A DNA stretch of 64,000 bases from Cymodocea nodosa (Eukaryota; Streptophyta; Magnoliopsida; Alismatales; Cymodoceaceae). The stretch is from positions 25,613,501 through 25,677,500 of the forward strand of contig CM072335.1 of assembly GCA_036874045.1 (NCBI GenBank), read 5' to 3'. The notes beneath the pieces were generated by a model, which saw only the letters and a program-made list of their open reading frames with translations, made no database searches and had not been told where the DNA came from. This document shows, one piece after another, positions 1 through 10,393 of this stretch. The translations under genes and the position numbers were made by a program. Each line of letters begins with the position of its first letter. Positions within the stretch are counted from its first letter, which is position 1.

Positions 1-1063
1 ATCTTTATTCTAGGGGAGCCTATGGTACCCTTGAGGGTACTAGAGATTTTCTTAGGTACTAAAATCCTTTAAGCCTAACCATTCATTGAAATTCATGGAT
101 TATGAGATTTAAATCTAAGAAAAAAATTTGCAACTACTTTAAATAGGTAGTTATTTCTTTGTGGGAGACTTCATGGATACCATAGAATTTTCCTTATTCA
201 AGAGATAAACAATGAACAAAGTGCTAACCTTACTGCTATTTGGGTCTTACGGCAATGAAAAGACTATTAAGTGTCCATCAGGCATCAGAAGTTGGTCCCC
301 TGTTTTCTGTTCTGCATATTGTTGAAGGGGTGTTATCTGTCCATATTCTCTTTCGGCTTTCCCAAAGTAGGCTTAACCTTGATTCCTCTCAAACCATATT
401 CAAATTCAATAGCGTATATCTCAATAATTAATTTTACTTGATAATCTTATCTAAGAGTTTGAGATATATAAAAAAAAATGGACGAAGAGGTGTATTATAA
501 AGAATACAACAATTAGTACTAACTAATAAAACGAAAAAGATGGTAAATTTCTTTGGATCTTTGAGGGGTTCAATGAACCATTGCCAACCAGACGTTTTTT
601 CCCTAGAGATCATCTCTCACCTCAGGACTTTCCAAAAGAGAAAAAGAATCCTTAGACAAACCACTTGGAGTGGCTGGCATAATGCACATAAGGAAGAGGC
701 AACATTAGTTCAATAAAGTTTTTAGATTCTTTAATGCATGACATGACCTGTGAATGTTAGTTTTAAGGAAGGAAAAAAATGCTCTATTTTGTTCCCCGAT
801 AGGGTTTCTTCAGGAAAAACTATTATTCAAACAAATCGCATTTTACTGGGAAGGTCAAAATATTTGTATGGTGTGTTCTGTCATTGTCATACATGCGCGA
901 CTTATCCTTAGGTGTATTGAAATGTTCTTGTTATCGTTCAACTTCTTTGTGGTGCATGTGTTGTTTCGGATGTTGCACCATCGAAGTGCTCTATTCCCCG
1001 TAGCACTCTTTATAGCTATTAATTTTTGATGTAACTAGAATGTGGTTGTGGAAAATTCTGCAG
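1..1063 (+). other. Intron (or upstream) sequence of the DRP1 gene
   Basis: This stretch ends in a 3' splice site (…attctgcag) directly before the DRP1 terminal exon. I searched both strands for the preceding GED-coding exon and did not find it, so the previous exon is probably left of the window. The sequence is AT-rich, has many stops in all frames, and shows no domain or repeat that I recognise. Confidence 0.5.
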
Positions 1064-1192
1064 GGAAAACAGTTGGGATCTTTGCTTGATGAAGATCCAG
1101 CGATCATGGAACGTAGGGTTGCCCTTGCGAAGAGGCTAGAATTGTACAGAAGTGCTCAATCAGAGATAGATGCAGTGGCGTGGTCCAAGTAG
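1064..1192 (+). CDS. DRP1: Dynamin-related protein 1, C-terminal exon (partial gene)
   Basis: The last 42 residues of a plant dynamin-related GTPase of the DRP1 class, which acts in clathrin-mediated endocytosis and cell-plate membrane tubulation. The exon begins in phase 0 after an intron ending in ctgcag and reads [18 protein letters not shown], then [20 protein letters not shown] and SK before TAG at 1190-1192. The LLDEDPxxMERR and KRLELY..A..EIDAVAW blocks are the conserved end of the GTPase effector domain in DRP1 proteins, and GKQLG resembles the DRP1A subgroup. GTPase, middle and most of the GED must lie upstream of the window. About 200 nt of likely 3' UTR follow. The family call is firm; the exact paralogue is inferred. 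Confidence 0.85.
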   Translation, partial: GKQLGSLLDEDPAIMERRVALAKRLELYRSAQSEIDAVAWSK

Positions 1193-2719
1193 TGAATATA
1201 GGTGACTTGTGTGCCATCCTTGAATTTCATCATTCTGTCTACAATGTTATTGTCCCCTTCTAGTTCCATGTGTTTATTGGAATGGATGGGTTGTAATTCA
1301 TTTTATGATTGATGTTACTGTTTTATGAAATTCAGTTTTGTTACGATTTGTGGAACATAATTATGTATTAGCACAAATACGAATTTGCGTCATGATCATT
1401 GTTTTCTATCCAACTTGCAACTTTACAGACGAGACATATAAAATTGAGTGTAAAGAAAATCAATTTTGAATGCTGATGAGCAGTCAGACCTTTCGGCAGG
1501 TGCGTGGGGTTCGGCCGTACCCAAAGCAAAGAAACAAAATATCGAAAAATATATTGGCTTTGAATTAGGTTTGGTTAACGTAGGAGAGTGTAAATTGAGT
1601 GTATTCGAATCCAATGGGCCCCTTTATTTAATTTCATATAAATTATAATAAAAAAGTACTAAATAGAAAGTGAACCTGCGTTGGGGATGCTTGGAATTTG
1701 AAGGAAAGTGAAGTCAACCAAATAAATCATGTTGAAGAGTGAACAGTGAACGTATAAAAGGCAACCTTACAACCCATCCATGGTTTGCTTTCTTCTTGTC
1801 GGCCGTTCACCGCTATTTGAGGTAGGCGGGTGGTAGCCCCACAAGGTGGGTGGAGTCTTGGACCCATGTCGTCCTCCTGACCACCCGAGCGGCCATCGAC
1901 GTCGGCCCAATTGTAGCAAGATAGATGTAGCATTGGCAGTCCGTAAATTTGTTTAGATTTCTAAATGTCGCTTGCGTTACTTTTTACTTAACATGCATGG
2001 TGTATTTGTTTGTCGGTTTTCTTTTCACGATTGGAAAAGTGTTATTGTTCATACGTGTCATTCAAATCGAATCCTTTGCGATCAATCAATTATGTTCCCC
2101 TGATTAAAAGGGGTAGCCGTATGTGGCCCGACGCGGACGGACGAAGAGGCGAGAGTAGCCTACGATAGAGGACGGTAAGGTCTTTAAATTTAATATCTCT
2201 ACTTGTCCCTACCGCCGATCAATCAATCAGTGCACACAGTTCCAAGCAACCATGAGCTGTTAAGCTCCCAACAGGAGTACTTGCCAAATCCACTGGACCA
2301 GCAGATCTACGTTCCACTCCCGTTGTTTCCACGTCTCTCCCCGCTGCTGAAACGACGCGGGTTCGTGGAAGAAGAAGAGGAAGGAAGTGTGCATGTGGCC
2401 GGCCATGTTGGGACGAAGCGGTGGTCATACTTAGTTGACGCCAGCGTTTTAATTAAGTGAGCTAGCTGACGGAAGAGGACAACTCCTTTTGTGGAGTTAT
2501 GAATGATTGATGAATGGATTTCGATTCTATTAATTATAACTACAGATGAAAGGAAATAATGGAAGCATCCAGCTAAAGCTTGGACGTCGACAACACACCA
2601 ACCTCTTCGATTCTTTCTTTCTTCTCTACTTTCTACATCACACACTCCCACACACCCACATCGATTTTGCCTTCTATGCTCCGTTCCATCGTAGGCGAAG
2701 ACCACCGGCTCGGACTCGG
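1193..2719. other. Intergenic: DRP1 3' UTR and PME promoter
   Basis: Between the DRP1 stop and the PME start I see no convincing coding sequence. The first ~200 nt are probably DRP1 3' UTR. Open frames at 2203-2460 and 2307-2762 have biased composition and no motif, so I treat them as chance frames. The ~200 nt before 2720 are pyrimidine-rich with short CAC repeats, as in plant 5' leaders. Confidence 0.5.
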
Positions 2720-5050
2720 ATGGCATACGACAAACTCCGACGGCTCGGCTCGACCGAGTCACTTCCCACCGTCCCCGACGACCCGAAACAGCCCGATTCC
2801 AACAGTAGGCAGGGGCGTCGCCGCCTCCTCGTCCTCGGCATCTCTGCTGCCGTCTTCCTCGTCGCGTCTGTCGTTTCTATTGCCGTCCTCCTGGGCACCC
2901 ATCCTGGCCTCGCTGGTGGCCGGAAGCATCCGAAGGCGACACGGGCCATTTCCCAGGCTTGCAGCCTCACCCGGTACCCTTCCCTCTGCGTCTCCTCCTT
3001 GCTTGAGTTTCCCGGTGCCACTGAAGCCGGTAGGGTCGACGACCTCGTCCATATCTCCATCAACATGACCCTGCATCACCTTGGAAGGTCGCTTACCAAT
3101 GCCGGCGACATCACCAACCTTGAGATGGGCAGCTTGTTCCGCGCCGCCTACGAGGATTGCTTGGAGCTGCTCGACGACTCCATCGACCACTTATCCCGAT
3201 CACTCGCCATCGTTGCGCCGACGTCGATGCAGCAGCAGCAGCAGCAGCAGCAGAACGGGGTATCGGACGACAACGTCCTTACATGGCTCAGTGCCGCACT
3301 CACGAACCAGGTATGTATTGATGAAATCTACACACACACGCACAACCAAACCAATGGATCAGAAATCGAAACACACACGTCGATCTTTAATGTGTTGTCC
3401 GCCGTCCCGGCGTTAGGACACTTGCTCCGATGGGCTCGACGGGGTCCCGGACGGAGACTTGAAGAAATCCTTGACGGAGAGGCTCAAGGATCTCAACGAA
3501 TTGATCAGCAACTGCCTCGCCATCGTAGCCCTTTCGCCGAAAAACACTGGGAGCAGAGACGTTCCTGTACAAACCAAGCAGAGGAAGCTTCTCGCGGCCG
3601 CAACACCGACAGGGTATGGTGACGTCGGCCTCGACGATTTCCCATCTTGGCTGAAGGAAAACGACAGGCGACTTCTGGAGATGCCGGCGTCCGACATCCA
3701 GGCAGACTACGTCGTGTCGAAGACCGGCAACGGCACGTACAGGACCATCTTAGAGGCCATCAAGGCGGCGCCGCATAAGAGCAGCCGTCGGATCATAATC
3801 TACGTCAAGGCTGGAACGTAAGTCAACTGGCCTGATGCGGATTATTTTTTGTTTTTTATTTATTTACCTTATCAATAAATTATTCTTCCCGAGTTTCAAA
3901 AGAAACTAAATTAGTTTTCTTCTTCTTATTTCATAGAGAAAATAGTAAATCAGGTAAGCAATTCATAATCATATAATAATAAAATCATGGAATTTTGTAA
4001 ATATAAATTAAAATAACACTAGCTAGAAAACTTATCCGGTATCATTAATAGCAATTCCGACCTCTTACTAAATTAGTCGTCTTCTTCAAAATTGGACATC
4101 TTGGGCAGATATTACGAGAAGATCAAGATCGGAAGGAAAATAACCAACATAATGTTGATCGGAGATGGGAAGTACACGACCATCGTTTCCGACTCCAAAA
4201 GCGTACAGGATGGCTTGACTACCTACCACACCGCAACCTTTGGTACACAATAATATTCGATTTTTCTCCAAAATTAAGATATTCTTAATCATCTTCACCC
4301 AATTTATATACCACTTGCAAGTAGTAATCAAGCAAAATGTGTAACGAAACAGCGGCTACTGGTGCGGGTTTCATTGCACGAGGCATGACATTCGTAAACT
4401 GGGCGGGCCCGGAGAAGCACCAAGCGGTGGCCCTCCTGATCGGCGCCGACCACTCCGTCGTGTACCAGTGCAACATGGTCGGCTACCAGGACACCCTCTA
4501 CGTCCACTCCCAACGTCAATTCTACCGGGAATGCAACATCTTCGGCACCGTCGACTTCATCTTCGGCAACGCCGCCGTGGTCCTGCAGAAGTGTAACATC
4601 AAGGCCCGGAGGCCCATGAACAAACAGAAGAACACCATCACCGCCCAGAACAGGAAGGACCCCAACCAGAACACCGGCATCTCCATCCACGGCTGCAGTA
4701 TCGTCCCCGACAAGGAGCTCGCCCCGGTGAAGTCGCAGTACCCGACGTACCTCGGCAGGCCGTGGAAGATGTACTCCAGGGTGGTGGTGATGATGTCGTA
4801 CATCGACGACCACGTCGACCCCGCCGGGTGGTTGGAATGGAATGGTGACTACGCCCTCAACACGCTTTACTACGGGGAGTACGATAACTTCGGACCTGGG
4901 GCTGGAGTCGCCAACAGGGTGAAGTGGCCGGGGCACAGGGTGATCACGATGCCGGAGGAGGCGAGAAAGTTTAGCGTCCGACAGTTCATCACCGGAGATG
5001 AGTGGCTGCCGTCCACCGGTGTCGCTTTCGTTGCCGACTTGAAAACTTAG
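2720..5050 (+). CDS. PME: Type I pectin methylesterase with PMEI pro-region (4 exons, 607 aa)
   Basis: It de-esterifies cell-wall homogalacturonan to pectate plus methanol. Exons are 2720-3310, 3417-3817, 4109-4242 and 4353-5050; the phases join exactly to 607 residues. Residues 36-59 form a signal anchor. The PMEI-like pro-region follows (SLCVSS; LTWLSAALTNQ joined to DTC by splicing). Two candidate subtilase sites, RKLL (253-256) and RRLL (281-284), precede the catalytic domain that starts near residue 293. Catalytic-site motifs are intact: Q399 in QAVAL, Q421-D422 in QDTLY, D443 in VDFIFGNA, and R511/W513 in LGRPW. An in-frame upstream ATG at 2546 exists, but the downstream MAYDKLRRLG start resembles family N-termini. 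A Q8 tract sits at 171-178. The gene appears functional. Confidence 0.93.
3230..3253 (+). repeat. (CAG)8 microsatellite coding polyglutamine in PME pro-region
   Basis: Eight perfect CAG codons give Q171-Q178, in the loop between the third and fourth helices of the PMEI-like pro-region. The uninterrupted triplet array is likely to vary in length between alleles. It stays in frame and lies outside the catalytic domain. Confidence 0.9.
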
Positions 5051-5287
5051 AACCATCGATCGAGCTAATCGCCGACACACCTTTTTTTTTGTTGATTTAA
5101 TACTTGATTATTATATTTTATATCATATATTGATCATGTAATGCAAGCAATAACGATGTATCTCAAGTAAAATAGTTCATATTTACCCATAGAGATATAT
5201 ATGTGATGTGTCGAAAGAGAGGCATGTACGTCCGAGACGCGTACTACCAGACTTCCGCAGTAAATAAAACGCAGGTTGCCCTTTTTA

Positions 5288-5338
5288 GTCCCACATCGGT
5301 TGAACGAGAACCTGAGAAGGAAGAGTGGAGTATAAATA
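5288..5338 (+). promoter_or_regulatory. Plant snRNA promoter: USE and TATA box of U1
   Basis: GTCCCACATCG at 5288-5298 matches the plant upstream sequence element (RTCCCACATCG). TATAAATA starts at 5331, 32 nt after the USE, and the U1 5' end is 32 nt further on. Plant snRNA genes with a USE-TATA gap of about 33-34 nt are transcribed by Pol II, and those with about 23-24 nt by Pol III, so this is the Pol II layout expected for U1. Confidence 0.9.
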
Positions 5339-5362
5339 ACTGCCCAAGGACTCCATTTCTCC

Positions 5363-5523
5363 ATACTTACCTGGACGGGGTCGATGGGCGATCATGAAGG
5401 CCTATGGCCTAGGTGTGTGACCTCCATTGCACTTGGGAGGGGTGCATGCCTAACATCTCCCCAAGTGGGAGAGTGTACGTCATAATTTGTTGCCGTGGGG
5501 GTACGCGTTCGCGCGGCCCCCGT
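5363..5523 (+). ncRNA. U1: U1 spliceosomal snRNA
   Basis: The gene begins ATACTTACCTG, the invariant U1 5' end that pairs with 5' splice sites. Stem-loop I carries GATCATGAAG (U1-70K loop), stem-loop II carries ATTGCACTTGG (U1A-type loop), and the Sm site is AATTTGTT near 5483-5490. The 3' terminal hairpin GGGGGTACGCG / CGCGGCCCCC closes the RNA. Length is about 161 nt, normal for plant U1; the 3' end is known to within a few nt. It lies 313 nt after the PME stop on the same strand with its own promoter, so it is an independent Pol II snRNA gene. All functional boxes look intact. Confidence 0.95.
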
Positions 5524-6088
5524 CCAATTCTAACGTTGAAAGTTTTCTCGGAGTATGCTGACGCGTATTCTGGTCTACAACTACGATTCAAAGCTAAGAT
5601 GTGCGTAGCTTTTATTATTATAATGGTTTACTCTGGTTCGTTGCAGAATCTTTTAATGGCTTGCCTGGAAGCGTAGTTGATTGATAACCAGACTGCGGAA
5701 CTAACTCTAATTTTCCCTTCATAATATTTTTGAAGAAGTGAGGCACGAACGTTGGCCTCATCCGCATTCGGAAGCACAAAAGAATTTACCAAAATTATGC
5801 AATCTTCTAGGAATCCATGAATTGATCTCGCAGATATACAAAAATGATGCGTATTCAGATGCCGATGTGGGCAATTTTGAAGTATATGCTACATTGGAGA
5901 TGATTAATAATTTATAATTAAAATTGGACAAAAAACATAAGTATTACATCAGCCAATTTTTATTTGGATACCGATCGATTACAATTTCTTTATCAATGGG
6001 AACTTGGTTCGATGTCATAACTGGGAATTTTGACAATGCAATGTTTGATATGACAATTCAAAGATACAAATGTACAACAATTTGTAGT
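5524..6088. other. Intergenic, between U1 and the PI4K-gamma 3' end
   Basis: AT-rich and without recognisable coding content. The first bases after U1 (…caattctaacgttgaaag…) resemble a loose plant snRNA 3'-end box, but the match is imperfect. The right part probably holds the PI4K-gamma 3' UTR on the - strand. Confidence 0.4.
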
Positions 6089-8274
6089 TCACAGCATGTC
6101 AAGATAGTGATCCATAATGTCAGACACCGCTTCCATGAAGGTGACTTCACTCGAGTAAGGAAGAACAGTTTCATTTGCCTCATGGAGAATCCTCTCGATC
6201 ATGGATTCCTCCTTGACAGTTTCTCTGCAGAGGATGCTTCCTATGGCAAATGGGGTGAGACCTCTTTCCACACCTTTCTTCAAAAGCATAGTGGAAATAC
6301 GAAGCGTACGAGCACAGTCTACAGATAGTTCCCAGCCATGGAACTTCAGAATAGCTATGTCTTCCTCGGCATCTAAAGATCTTATGTACTCTATTGTTTC
6401 AAATTCGTAGGGTTCCTTAGCTTGGGGCCAATTGAGCCACTCAAATGTGCAATCCTCGAACTACCACAAGGCAAGTAGATGTCATTATTCATGTAAGATT
6501 TGTCATGCTAAATCTTTGAGCTTCGTTAGCTTAAACCAAATGAAAAATTACAATAAATACAACATAAACGCTCATTAATCTAATGTTCATGTACCAATAT
6601 TCATGGGTATCATTACCTAAATACAACAAAAATAATACAACCTCTTTGCTTTACAAAAGTGAAACATGGTAGAGAACAGTGAACAAACAAATATAATCTA
6701 TATAATGTATAGGGTTGTTTTTTCTCCAAAAAGCCTATAGTTTCAGAACTTATAAAGGAATCATTCTCTAAATATTTGTTCAAAAGAGTAGTTGGAACAG
6801 TTGACAATACAAAATATTGTGAGACCATTGGCCAGAACACTAATTATAGGCTAGCATCAGAAATAGGTAAATAAAATTTAATCCAACATATGTGCGTAGC
6901 AGAAGTGAGAAAAACAAGGAGAGAACAGTATATACTTACATTCTCAGGCAAGCAATATCCATGATCAATAGGAATGAGAGTGATTCGTCCTTGGTCCTCA
7001 CGAGAAACCAAAATATTTCCTCCATGGCGATCTGCATTTGCCAATCTTATATCTAATACAGATATCTTATGAACTTCCTCTACTGGAAATACACGAGGTC
7101 CCATATCTTCACAACTCCCATGATTTCTCACAAACATCTGCAGAGATCCAATTTTGAGGTTTTTTTCAGTACAGTAATATCCCGTTGGATGATTGAACCC
7201 TCCATGCAGGCATCGAACCATTAGAGTAGGAGGGACACCAGCAAAGCCAATTTCATCAGCAACAGAGGATCGGTGTCCACTTGCTGGATGGTCCAAGATA
7301 TAAGCTGCCACCTCTCGTAAGGCACCCTCACCTACACGAGTTCCCCTTTTCAACCCTTCACCATCATGTGACAATGGAAGGCCACGGGGATTGTTCACGG
7401 CCATTGGTTCTTCATCACATGGTTTGAACACTGCAACATACCTGCGACCAGTTGCATCCTGCATGAAATAGGCTCCTCCCGATCCCTCAACAGATGGGAC
7501 TGGTGGATTTCCCTTGTCCAATCCAAGAAATACAGAGTTAATCAGATTCCTGATTGTCTGAGATAGCTCAATTTTGAAATTGCCAAGAACAGGCTCAAGC
7601 TTAAAATTTCTACCAGATGTTTGACACGTAATTAGGCTACCATCATGAGTATCATCCACACTTGCTGCTTCAATAGACAACTCATACCCTTTCCCTGTAT
7701 GCTCAGAGTGGAACTTTGCAGACTCACAGACAAGCAAGTGGATCACAGCATCATTGTCATTGCGGATGTCAGCAATCAGAAGCTGGTCATCAAGCACTTC
7801 ACCGTCACAGAGTAATTTCTGATCAGTGAGATTGAGCAACCCTTTCTTTGCAATCTCCTGCTTGATGTATGCTACATTTCGGCTCCGCTCAGCATTGAAT
7901 TCAAATTTCTTTCCACATGTAGTCTCAACTGTGATTGTACGGACATCAGACATCCGAACAACAAGATGGAGTACGTCCCCACTGCCCACTCCATATTCCT
8001 TAACCAAGCTGCTACTCCGAGCAAGTTCCCGGCCATCGCAAACCAGCCTCTGCTTCTTGGCAACAAATCCTTTGTAGTTCTGTATCTTTAGCTTCATGGA
8101 TGCAATCGACTCATTCTCCAAAATTCGCATAGGGACCAACGACGACCCTGGTATGGACAAGTAGACCAAGATGGATTCCTCCGAACAATTGGGCAGCTTA
8201 AGGCCATCAAGACGTGAAAGCACAAGCGCCAAATCCTCCACAAAGGGGCAAACAGAAATGCCAGATGACGACAT
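6089..8274 (-). CDS. PI4KG4: Phosphatidylinositol 4-kinase gamma / ubiquitin-like-domain kinase (2 exons, 568 aa)
   Basis: Exon 1 is 8274-6940 (445 codons) and exon 2 is 6460-6089, joined phase 0 across a 479-nt intron (ATTCTCAG side gtaagt; acceptor gtggtag). Two ubiquitin-like repeats occupy roughly residues 34-107 and 111-184. A PI3/4-kinase-like catalytic domain follows from about 255, with GSGGAYFM (nucleotide loop), LANADRHGGNILV (catalytic loop) and PIDHGYCLPEN (metal-binding equivalent). Length and order match Arabidopsis PI4K-gamma-4 (UbDK-gamma-4), a family reported to autophosphorylate and phosphorylate RPN10/UFD1-type partners rather than act clearly on lipids; that is family knowledge. 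The start is the first ATG and precedes the conserved MSSSG-type N-terminus. Looks intact. Confidence 0.92.
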
Positions 8275-9144
8275 CTTTCCTTCTTCCAGGCTAAAACCTC
8301 CTTTAACGAGGATGAAACCCTAGAATCCTGACAGCTGCTATCACAAACAGGCTGATGAAATCTTAACTACTACAACTCATATGTACAATTAAGGAAGGTT
8401 TCCTTTCTCCCACCTCGCAGAAATGAGGTCAAAGAAACCCCAGAAGTCGCCCAATGTCACAAATCCATCGCAGATTCTCCACACGCCCAATCTGAATCGT
8501 ACCCAAGTGGGTGCGACATTAAAGGAACAACTTTCCCACGGAATCAAAAGCGAACCCTAGATTCCTGGTTACCAAAGCAAAATCACCTTTTCCCTCCACA
8601 ATACCGACGATGGTGGACAGAAGTACGCCAAACCAATAGGAAAATTGCCTTCCTTTCGTTCTTCCCCACCCCCCACCCCCCCCCACAACACCAACAATCA
8701 AAGAAACAAATTGAAGAAAAGAAGGGGCGACCTCTTCTTACCAACAGGAAAGATGGGAACACCCCCCCCTACAATCGGCTGTTTTCCCCGGCGTTGGCAA
8801 CCGGATGTTTGGAATCGATCTCCTCCAGTCACAACGATCAGATGTTTGGAATCCTTCCACCTTTTTCTTCAATTTTTCCTTCCCGAATTCGAAGTCTGAG
8901 GAGTTCTCCAATCTATCCCGTTGCCGTGATCCGTTGGCAACCGTGGCAAGCTCATCTGCAAACGTTCAACTACCACCGATATTCCAAAACTACCCTTCAT
9001 TTATCACAGACAAGCCAACAACCAATTCACGTCAGCGTCATTTTGGTCACCACGAGGATGACCATTTACCAGACATGTTTCTCGGAAAGCGGTAAACCAG
9101 ACTTGCGCTGACCGGCAGTTTCCAGAATCCGGACCTGTTCTATA

Positions 9145-9175
<31 letters not shown>

Positions 9176-10393
9176 CTTCCGTAATATAGAAAATTACAGT
9201 TCTACCAAATCTACAAAACGCAAGAATGAAATACAATTATTTGATTTTCACCGAAATTTCATTTCAAGGTTCAACGTAATTCCATTTGAAGATACCAAAC
9301 ATAATACAATTACGTCACAATCTTTTTAGGTTTTCGATCGGATGATTTCATCGATTTAAATCAACCGCAGTAGTTTCCACTGGTGAATACAAAAATTATT
9401 ACCAATGTTAAAAAAAAAAAAAAAAAAAACTCAACTCTTTCAAATACACCGACACTGATTTCGTTGATTCACGGATGCCAAGACATAATCTTTGAATTAC
9501 GGTCGTTTATGTTAACATGCTAATAGTTAAATTTATCAACGAAATTATTGGTGTTTTGTCTACGCAAAGAAAAATTAATAGTTATTTAATGTGATTCAAC
9601 AAGATGCGTTAGCTTTATTAGTTGGCATACCTTGTACATTTCCTTTTTGTTTATCTTTTCCTGTCGAAGCATCGTAATCTCTAGACCATTTTCATTGTGC
9701 ATCTTATAAGAACTTTTTTATAATGATGTAGATTTCAGTTTAATTATTATTTTTTTATTGAAATGGAATAGAAGACCGGGTACGTTAATTACAAGGTTTT
9801 CCTGTGGTTGGAGGGGGAAACCTCTTAACCACCTGGCAAAGTAGAATGAAAAAAAATGCCACTATTGTAAAGAAAAAGTAGAACCAAACAATTATTGCAT
9901 GAGACGGATCTGCTTGATCGAAGACCATTGTGAGTCTTCCTTGGCAAATAATCAGTCACAGGAAGCATGTGGTGGTTGCTCGGGGAAGATGACAGGTCCC
10001 TCTGCTCGTTGATTGCCTAGTTGTTAGATTGAACAAGACCAATGGTACTCACATATATCTGCGCTCCAAAACAACAGGTTGTTCAATGATTCATGAAGCA
10101 GAGGATGCCCACGGCAAAAATGCAAGAATAGACTCGTCTTTATCACTTCTTTTTTGAAGAGAACTCAAAGTTGGTTGAAGAGGAGAAATCACATTGCCAA
10201 ACTATCAGAAAGTATGTACTCATGTCCATAAGAAGCACAACAAAGAGTTCTCACGTTTTCCGACATTCTACAACAACATCCCATCATCTCTATTGATCGA
10301 TAAAGGCACAAGCGTCAGATGACACGGAAAATTACATGAAGTCGAACACTGAAATAACGTGGCAAGAGGAGACTGGAGATTGGGATTTTACTT
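8275..10393. other. Intergenic: PI4K-gamma 5' leader/promoter, then AT-rich DNA
   Basis: About 8275-9100 is C-rich on + (runs of CCCC near 8670-8690 and 8760-8768) and probably holds the PI4K-gamma leader and promoter. It is followed by a (TA)n/T15 microsatellite and an A20 run at about 9410-9429. The open frames at 8645-9111 have no motif. 9500-10393 shows nothing beyond the likely 3' UTR of the next gene. Confidence 0.5.
9141..9175. repeat. (TA)10 microsatellite followed by T15
   Basis: A perfect TA dinucleotide run from 9141 to 9160 passes directly into a run of T. This is a simple-sequence repeat in the intergenic region. Confidence 0.9.

Noticed and set aside
2546..2719. Upstream in-frame ATG extending the PME by 58 residues
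   Set aside because: The extension is low-complexity and places the signal anchor far inside; MAYDKLRRLG at 2720 looks like a family N-terminus.
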